From Duganella sp. BJB476 (GTDB taxonomy: Bacteria; Pseudomonadota; Gammaproteobacteria; Burkholderiales; Burkholderiaceae_D), in contig NZ_QVIO01000012.1 in the NCBI RefSeq assembly GCF_003416895.1, positions 46,430-110,429 on the forward strand: 64,000 nucleotides of DNA, given 5' to 3'. The notes below the pieces were generated by a model. It was not told where the DNA came from. It worked only from the letters and a program-made list of their open reading frames with translations, and searched no databases. Below, one piece after another: positions 63,255 to 64,000 of the stretch (position 1 is its first letter; the number at the start of each line of letters is the position of its first letter). The position numbers and the translations under genes are program-made.

Positions 63255-63637
63255 TATTTTCGTATACCCAGAATGACGTCGTACAACAGGAACTCAAGTG
63301 TCTTATCCGTGCCCCACAGGAACAGCGCCATCACCAGCACGAAGGCAAACACGATGCCCGTGATCTGGGTAGCTTCGCGACGAGTAGGCCAGACGACCTT
63401 TTTCGTTTCGCGTACGGCTTCTTTGGCGAAATTCAGGAATTCACGGCCAGTCGTCGAGGTCCACAAGAGCAGAACGGCAAAAGCCAAACCAGCTACAAGT
63501 GCGCCTGCGCGTACGAGAGCTGGTTTGTCTGACAGGTAATAAAACCCGACCACACCTGCGATTGCCACGGCTATTGCCAGAGCAACCTTAATCTTGTCAT
63601 TCGACGTGCTGACGGTCTGCACGGATTGATTTGACAT
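63254..63637 (-). CDS. secE: Preprotein translocase subunit SecE
   Basis: A 127-residue SecE. Three membrane helices (about 17-35, 43-60 and 95-115) and the conserved amphipathic stretch EFLNFAKEAVRETKKVVWPTRRE (shown in parts: FAKEAVRETKKVVWP) support the call. It is an essential clamp of the SecYEG protein channel. The start ATG 63637 has a weak ribosome-binding site. It follows tRNA-Trp by 36 bases. Confidence 0.97.
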   Translation of the reverse strand: MSNQSVQTVSTSNDKIKVALAIAVAIAGVVGFYYLSDKPALVRAGALVAGLAFAVLLLWTSTTGREFLNFAKEAVRETKKVVWPTRREATQITGIVFAFVLVMALFLWGTDKTLEFLLYDVILGIRK

Positions 63638-63673
63638 TTATATTTACTTTCGGTGCCCTGCACCTGAAAACGG

Positions 63674-63749
63674 TGGCAGGGACGGAGGGCATCGAACCCC
63701 CAACCTTCGGTTTTGGAGACCGACGCTCTGCCAATTGAGCTACGTCCCT
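63674..63749 (-). tRNA. trnW: tRNA-Trp (CCA anticodon)
   Basis: A 76-base cloverleaf on the minus strand: acceptor AGGGACG/CGTCCCT, D-arm GCTCAATTGGCAGAGC, anticodon arm TCGGT-CTCCAAA-ACCGA with CCA, T-arm GGGGG-TTCGATG-CCCTC, discriminator G and encoded CCA. Its place between tuf and secE is standard in proteobacteria. Confidence 0.98.
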
Positions 63750-63815
63750 ACGTAAAACTACAAAGGATATCGATTATACCACCAGAGACGCCCCTGGTGG
63801 TACGACCAGTATTCC

Positions 63816-64000
63816 TTAAGCGATGATCTTCGCTACAACACCTGCACCAACGGTACGGCCACCTTCGCGGATTGCGAAGCGCAGACCTTCTTCCATCGCG
63901 ATCGGGTTGATCAGCTTGACGGTGATCGACACGTTATCGCCTGGCATAACCATTTCTTTGTCCGCTGGCAGTTCGATCGAACCGGTCACGTCAGTCGTAC
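63816..64000 (-). CDS. tuf: Elongation factor Tu (partial, C-terminal end)
   Basis: The last ~61 residues of EF-Tu, whose 5' part lies beyond the right edge. The sequence includes DVTGSIELPADKEMVMPGDN, INPIAMEEGLRFAIREGGRTV and ends GAGVVAKIIA, the normal C-terminus. It is the tuf copy next to tRNA-Trp and secE, usually called tufB. EF-Tu delivers aminoacyl-tRNA to the ribosome. Confidence 0.97.
   Translation of the reverse strand, partial: TTDVTGSIELPADKEMVMPGDNVSITVKLINPIAMEEGLRFAIREGGRTVGAGVVAKIIA

Overview
The window looks like a chromosomal segment of a GC-rich betaproteobacterium, most likely Oxalobacteraceae (Massilia/Duganella/Janthinobacterium-like). This is inferred from the tufB–tRNA-Trp–secE–nusG–rplKAJL–rpoBC order, the protein sequences, a large cyclic-glucan synthase, a PEP-CTERM-type tail and the number of chemotaxis and signalling genes. 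No transposase, phage gene or CRISPR array was seen.

Region 1 (1-4.6 kb): a minus-strand run of TldD/TldE-type metallopeptidase genes. There is one complete tldD-like gene with a Tat signal, a tldE-like partner without one, and the start of a second Tat-tagged tldD paralogue that leaves the window. A plus-strand SAM-methyltransferase-like gene with a signal peptide follows, preceded by six TGTCCGCC-type repeats spaced about one helical turn apart.

Region 2 (4.6-18.6 kb): a minus-strand chemotaxis cluster. In transcription order it is short MCP, cheY, STAS protein, cheA, cheW, cheR, cheD, cheB, REC-EAL protein, MCP, cheW, MCP, and a HAMP-less MCP. cheR-cheD-cheB-REC-EAL are joined by overlapping stop/start codons. 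No cheZ or flagellar genes are present, so the pathway may control something other than, or in addition to, swimming (inference).

Region 3 (18.9-33 kb): single genes and small groups. These are a double-receiver degenerate histidine kinase, aqpZ, another MCP, a CRP-like regulator, panD, a diguanylate cyclase, an M1 aminopeptidase plus serine-hydrolase pair, a Mn-exporter gene behind a yybP-ykoY riboswitch, a tiny PEP-CTERM-like protein and a PHP-type hydrolase. A 40-bp-arm perfect palindrome lies between the convergent crp-like and panD genes.

Region 4 (33-51.4 kb): a ~2,900-residue cyclic beta-1,2-glucan synthase (NdvB type), a cysteine desulfurase-rhodanese fusion divergent from an Lrp-type regulator, an HPP/CBS membrane protein, a DUF885 peptidase, a hotdog thioesterase, a 7TM sensor kinase convergent with an HTH/pseudo-nucleotidyltransferase regulator, and a DUF433/DUF5615 toxin-antitoxin-like pair.

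Region 5 (51.4-64 kb): the essential transcription/translation block on the minus strand, tufB (partial), tRNA-Trp, secE, nusG, rplK, rplA, rplJ, rplL, rpoB and rpoC, with several spacer hairpins. Most of the very long alternative reading frames on the opposite strand are GC-rich shadows and were not annotated.
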